Shown here in pieces: positions 6,935 through 7,175 of a DNA stretch of 7,175 nt. The stretch is from Chitinophagales bacterium. Its GTDB lineage: Bacteria; Bacteroidota; Bacteroidia; Chitinophagales; Chitinophagaceae. The stretch's first letter is position 1. Each line of letters begins with the position of its first letter. The translations under genes were made by a program, and so were the position numbers. The stretch covers positions 1 through 7,175 of the forward strand of contig JAATGW010000348.1 of NCBI GenBank assembly GCA_015654495.1, given 5' to 3'. The notes under the pieces were generated by a model. It did not search any database. It worked only from the letters and a program-made list of their open reading frames with translations, and was not told the DNA's origin.

Positions 6935-6976
6935 GAGAAAGAGAAAGAGAAAGAGAAACAGAAACAGTAACAGTAA
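6935..6976. repeat. Tandem 6-bp array, 7 units with stepwise unit change
   Basis: On the plus strand there are seven in-register hexamers: GAGAAA four times (6935-6958), CAGAAA once (6959-6964) and CAGTAA twice (6965-6976), followed by one more C. Each step differs from the last by a single base. The first 24 bp are pure purine on the plus strand and mirror-symmetric, and the trp transcript carries the pyrimidine complement. The array lies 54 nt upstream of the trpG start. It is a microsatellite by structure. Any function is unproven. Confidence 0.93.
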
Positions 6977-7000
6977 CCTTACGCTTCAATTCACCAAACG

Positions 7001-7042
7001 CATGCTGTTTCCTATTGCCTTCACACTTCCTGCTGTTGCCTC
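7001..7042. repeat. Degenerate continuation of the 7-bp array
   Basis: Continuing the register of the heptamer array on the minus strand gives GAGGCAA, CAGCAGG, AAGTGTG, AAGGCAA, TAGGAAA and CAGCATG. GAGGCAA and AAGGCAA sit exactly three units apart and share six bases. CAGCAGG and CAGCATG sit four units apart and also share six bases. This suggests decayed tandem units, but the match is weak and could partly be chance. Confidence 0.45.
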
Positions 7043-7112
7043 CAGACCCCAGCTACCAGCCCCCAGTGTCCAGGCTCCCGACTCCAGACTCCCGACTCCC
7101 GTCTCCCGACTC
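7043..7112. repeat. G-rich tandem 7-bp array starting inside the trpE stop codon
   Basis: On the minus strand, ten consecutive heptamers fit in perfect register from 7112 down to 7043. GAGTCGG occurs at units 1, 3 and 5, with GAGACGG, GAGTCTG and GAGCCTG between them, then the looser GACACTG, GGGGCTG, GTAGCTG and GGGTCTG. Every unit starts with G and ends with G, and the fifth base is always C. The first unit uses the last two bases of the trpE TGA stop. The order from most to least conserved runs away from trpE. The transcript would be strongly G-rich here. Confidence 0.93.
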
Positions 7113-7175
7113 AAATTTCCGACGCCGCCTGCACCCCCTTCTTCAACGCCCCCAGCTTATTATTCACTTCCTGCA
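7111..7175 (-). CDS. trpE: TrpE, anthranilate synthase component I (last 20 codons only)
   Basis: From the right edge the minus strand reads 20 full codons ending in TGA (7113-7111): Q-E-V-N-N-K-L-G-A-L-K-K-G-V-Q-A-A-S-E-I. This matches the pattern of TrpE C-termini, in which a Glu and an Asn-Lys pair begin a final helix of the type ExxNKxxALxxAIxxA. The position directly upstream of trpG on the same strand supports trpE. The other two frames on this strand hit stops within five codons. TrpE binds chorismate and, with TrpG, makes anthranilate. It is usually the feedback target of tryptophan, but none of that region is visible. Thirteen or more of the codons end in G, unlike the genes downstream. 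Only the tail is seen, so the identification rests on a short match plus context. Confidence 0.72.
   Translation of the reverse strand, partial: QEVNNKLGALKKGVQAASEI

Larger units (their letters stand above)
6882..7110 (-). other. 229-nt trpE-trpG intergenic spacer made mostly of low-complexity repeats
   Basis: This is the only substantial non-coding stretch in the window. Read on the minus strand it consists of a G-rich 7-bp array (7112-7043), its degenerate continuation (about 7042-7001), 24 nt of ordinary sequence, a pyrimidine-rich 6-bp array (6976-6935) and 53 A/T-rich nt up to the trpG GTG. I looked for a Bacteroidota-type promoter (TTTG with TAnnTTTG) and found only a partial match, TAGATTTT near 6906-6913, without a well-spaced upstream TTTG. 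I found no GC-rich terminator hairpin with a U tract, no leader peptide rich in Trp codons and no tRNA-like structure. Confidence 0.85.

Noticed and set aside
6991..7007. Short ATG frame (MRLVN) in the spacer as a possible attenuation leader peptide
   Set aside because: Only five codons, no Trp codons, no ribosome binding site, and no terminator/antiterminator hairpins follow.
7021..7110. Readthrough extension of trpE across the heptamer array (29 codons to the next TGA)
   Set aside because: The frame stays open only because the G-rich array lacks stops. The peptide is low-complexity with no family match, and TrpE proteins normally end where the first TGA falls.
6935..7112. CRISPR array
   Set aside because: Units are 6 and 7 bp and directly tandem, with no spacers and no cas genes.

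Overview
The window is one continuous minus-strand biosynthetic operon, read from the right edge to the left. The gene order is trpE (last 20 codons only), a 229-nt repeat-filled spacer, trpG, trpD, trpC, trpF, a GNAT acetyltransferase gene, trpB, trpA, hisH and hisA (cut by the left edge). No convincing gene lies on the plus strand. Plus-strand open frames of up to about 146 codons are antisense shadows of the genes below them.

The organism looks like a member of the Bacteroidota, probably of the Chitinophagaceae/Sphingobacteriia type. This is an inference from three things. Protein signatures such as KHGNYGASSISGASN in TrpD and YNAGN at the HisH N-terminus look Bacteroidota-like. Base composition is moderate, and several genes start without a Shine-Dalgarno motif. 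The low-complexity G-rich repeats in the one long intergenic gap also fit. No 16S rRNA or other phylogenetic marker is present.

Right edge (6882-7175): the end of trpE stops at 7111. The following 229 nt hold a 7-bp tandem array that begins inside the trpE stop codon and decays leftward, then a 6-bp tandem array whose unit changes in steps, then an A/T-rich stretch leading to a GTG start of trpG. I see no confident promoter, terminator or leader peptide there.

Centre (2083-6881): trpG-trpD-trpC-trpF supply the glutamine amidotransferase of anthranilate synthase, anthranilate phosphoribosyltransferase, indole-3-glycerol-phosphate synthase and phosphoribosylanthranilate isomerase. Gaps are small: trpC/trpF and trpF/GNAT overlap as ATGA. 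The acetyltransferase belongs to the phosphinothricin N-acetyltransferase/YncA (MnaT) type and splits trpF from trpB.

Left (1-2064): trpA completes tryptophan synthase with trpB. Without a break follow hisH and hisA, so tryptophan and histidine genes share a probable transcript. HisH is the glutaminase partner of HisF, and HisA makes the HisF substrate, so hisF and hisIE probably lie just beyond the left edge. Both pathways consume PRPP and glutamine. HisA and TrpF catalyse the same kind of Amadori rearrangement but are separate genes here.

The core genes are ordinary and intact. The parts deserving attention are the repeat spacer between the two anthranilate synthase subunit genes, the embedded acetyltransferase and the trp-his fusion of operons. 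I see no evidence of a wholly new system.
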